This document shows positions 62,620 through 64,000 of a stretch of 64,000 nucleotides of DNA, one piece after another. The translations under genes were made by a program, and so were the position numbers. Source of the stretch: Arthrobacter alkaliphilus (GTDB taxonomy: Bacteria; Actinomycetota; Actinomycetes; Actinomycetales; Micrococcaceae). Numbering within the stretch: position 1 is the stretch's first letter; each line of letters opens with the position of its first letter. The stretch is taken from assembly GCF_021483235.1 (NCBI RefSeq), contig NZ_JAKEEC010000020.1:1-64000 (forward strand). The letters run 5' to 3'. The notes under the pieces are model-generated. The model did no database searches. It was not told the DNA's origin and was given only the letters and a program-made list of their open reading frames with translations.

Positions 62620-64000
62620 TTACCCGGCAGGCAGCGCCAAAGTGAACGTGCTCCCGTTGCCGGGTTCGCTGCTGCAGGAAATGCTGCCCCCATGTCGTTC
62701 CACAATGGACTTCGTAATGGACAGCCCGAGCCCGACGCCCGGGATCGCTGCTTGACGGGCAGCGTTTGTCCGGAAGAACCGCGTGAAAATCCGGGCCGAC
62801 TCGTCCTTGGTCATACCCATCCCCGTGTCCTTCACTTCAAGCTGGACCCATCCGTCGTTGCGCTCGGCCCTCACGGTCACGAGTCCGCCACCAGGGGAAT
62901 ATTTGATGGCGTTCGATACCAGATTGTCCAAGGCTTGGCCCAGTCTCAAGGGATCGGCATTCGCCCACAGGGGCGCCGGAACGTCGGCCACGAGGCCCAC
63001 ATGGGCAGCGTCGGCCTGCGCCCGCGCAGAAACCAAGGTATTTTCGACCAACCCCGCCAAATCCGTGCGGCGCAAATGCACACTCTCCACCGCAACGGCC
63101 GACGAGAGCAGGTCCTCCACCAAAGCCCGGAGCCGCTCGGCATTCCGCTCCGCAACCTCCAACCCACGCTTTGTTGCCGGTTGAAGCTCCTGGTCACCGC
63201 GAAGAACCAGATCGATGTTGCCCAAGATCGATGTCAGCGGCGAACCGAATTCGTGCGAAACGTTGGCAATCAATTCGTCCTTGGCCGCCAGGGCATGGAC
63301 AACATCCGTCACGTCCTTGAAAACGACGACGGCGCCACCAAACCCGCCGTCGACGTCGCTCTTCATAACCCGCGCGGCCGTGGAAATGGCCCGTTGCTCC
63401 GTACCGGCGCCGAACCAGAGCAGGTAATCGGAGAATGTTTCCCCTCGAATGGCCCGCTGGACAGGGCCCTTTTCAAGTTGAATCGGCGTCTGCCTGTCTT
63501 GGCCGAAAACCAGCCAGCCCTGTTCCGCCGGGCCGTGCGCGCGTTCCGCGGGCCCCTGCGCGGCCGCGGGTCCGTGCGCGCCGTCCGCCGGGCCGTGCGC
63601 GCCGAGCGCTCCGTCGGCCGGCCCATGAGCATCAGGCATTGCCATCCGCAGGAATGCCTTTTGTTGGTCGTTGATCAGGAGGGTTTCGCCCTGCGAATCG
63701 ACGGCGACAATTCCGACGTCGATCGTGTCCAGGATCGTCTTGAGCAGCGTTTCCCGTTCCCTGCTGGCTGCCAACAATTGCCGCAGGGCCTGATCCCGCC
63801 GGCTCACCCGGCCTTGCTGAAGACGGGCATTTGAGCCAGCCAAACGGATGCAGACGGCCATTGCAAACATCATGAGGGGCAAAAGCAGCACGGAATAATC
63901 GGCTGCGCTGGGACGGGGCAAGTGCGAAAGCACAGACGGAAGGGCAATGATGAAAGGGCCTACAAAGCTGAGGACCAGGCTTGTCTTGGCGAGTAACCCT
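62620..64000 (-). CDS. PAS-containing sensor histidine kinase (5' end outside window)
   Basis: The frame is open to the window edge; at least 459 residues. Membrane helices (SLVLSFVGPFIIALPSVL, then YSVLLLPLMMFAMAVCIRLA) are followed by a PAS domain (ILDTIDVGIVAVDSQGETLLIN), HisKA (DELIANVSHEFGSPLTSILG, with the phospho-His) and an HATPase domain (DNLVSNAIKYSPGGG, DTGMGMTKDE, GVGLGLSITKSIVERHGG). The PAS domain contains an inserted AHGPAD repeat tract (~residues 100-140 of the visible part). The signal and partner regulator are not in the window. Confidence 0.88.
   Translation of the reverse strand, partial: GLLAKTSLVLSFVGPFIIALPSVLSHLPRPSAADYSVLLLPLMMFAMAVCIRLAGSNARLQQGRVSRRDQALRQLLAASRERETLLKTILDTIDVGIVAVDSQGETLLINDQQKAFLRMAMPDAHGPADGALGAHGPADGAHGPAAAQGPAERAHGPAEQGWLVFGQDRQTPIQLEKGPVQRAIRGETFSDYLLWFGAGTEQRAISTAARVMKSDVDGGFGGAVVVFKDVTDVVHALAAKDELIANVSHEFGSPLTSILGNIDLVLRGDQELQPATKRGLEVAERNAERLRALVEDLLSSAVAVESVHLRRTDLAGLVENTLVSARAQADAAHVGLVADVPAPLWANADPLRLGQALDNLVSNAIKYSPGGGLVTVRAERNDGWVQLEVKDTGMGMTKDESARIFTRFFRTNAARQAAIPGVGLGLSITKSIVERHGGSISCSSEPGNGSTFTLALPAG

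Overview
The window is high-GC DNA from an actinobacterium, most likely a member of the Micrococcaceae (Arthrobacter-like). The evidence is the dense, often ATGA- or GTGA-overlapping gene layout, many GTG and TTG starts, a sortase substrate with an LAxTG motif, DtxR/IdeR-type iron boxes, a PaaR-like TetR operator, an LCP protein, and Paa and branched-chain dehydrogenase operons of actinobacterial type. The first and last genes run off the edges. No rRNA, tRNA or CRISPR array was found.

Left part (0-13.5 kb): an MFS exporter, a metallo-beta-lactamase-fold hydrolase, a degenerate EAL protein, a TetR regulator and an FAD oxidoreductase fused to a Rieske domain. Next comes a small accessory patch with a DUF2599-like secreted protein and two small membrane proteins, carrying two copies of a ~100-bp direct repeat. 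A YdcF/SanA-like protein follows, then the bkd operon (E1alpha, E1beta, E2) divergent from an Lrp/AsnC regulator.

Middle part (14.5-40.2 kb): a large, visibly AT-richer polysaccharide operon on the minus strand. It reads from a Wzz/BY-kinase fusion through a WbpM/CapD-like protein, a WbpL-like initiating transferase, a sugar epimerase/reductase, a GT4, CapE-CapF-CapG (UDP-L-FucNAc), an acetyltransferase, a DegT aminotransferase, a Wzx flippase, a GT2 and a Wzy-like polymerase to an FdtD-type acetyltransferase/ketoisomerase fusion. Together these suggest a Wzx/Wzy-made polymer with about three deoxy-amino sugars. Upstream lies a graveyard of IS3 and IS110 remnants. Beyond it are a DUF4012 protein, an LAxTG surface protein, a low-molecular-weight tyrosine phosphatase (the natural partner of the BY-kinase), a broken DAACS symporter and an LCP ligase-type protein, which together may regulate, display or anchor the polymer.

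Right part (40-56 kb): an Nramp-like transporter lacking the usual Mn/Fe-binding Asn and Met residues, preceded by a sequence I read as an M-box (magnesium) riboswitch. Then a DUF2127 protein, an acyltransferase and a Ser/Thr kinase with a lipoprotein partner. A divergent iron-boxed locus follows: SbnB-, SbnH- and SbnA-like enzymes plus a MATE exporter on one side, and a FecBCD-type uptake system on the other. It looks like a small metallophore system with no NRPS or NIS synthetase in the window. A membrane esterase and a DUF1540 protein follow.

Right end (56-64 kb): the paaABCDE phenylacetyl-CoA epoxidase operon with a paaG-like hydratase, driven by a recognisable promoter with a PaaR-like operator. 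Upstream of it is a ~770-bp array of 32-bp-periodic repeats in alternating orientation, then a small membrane protein and a PAS histidine kinase cut by the window edge.
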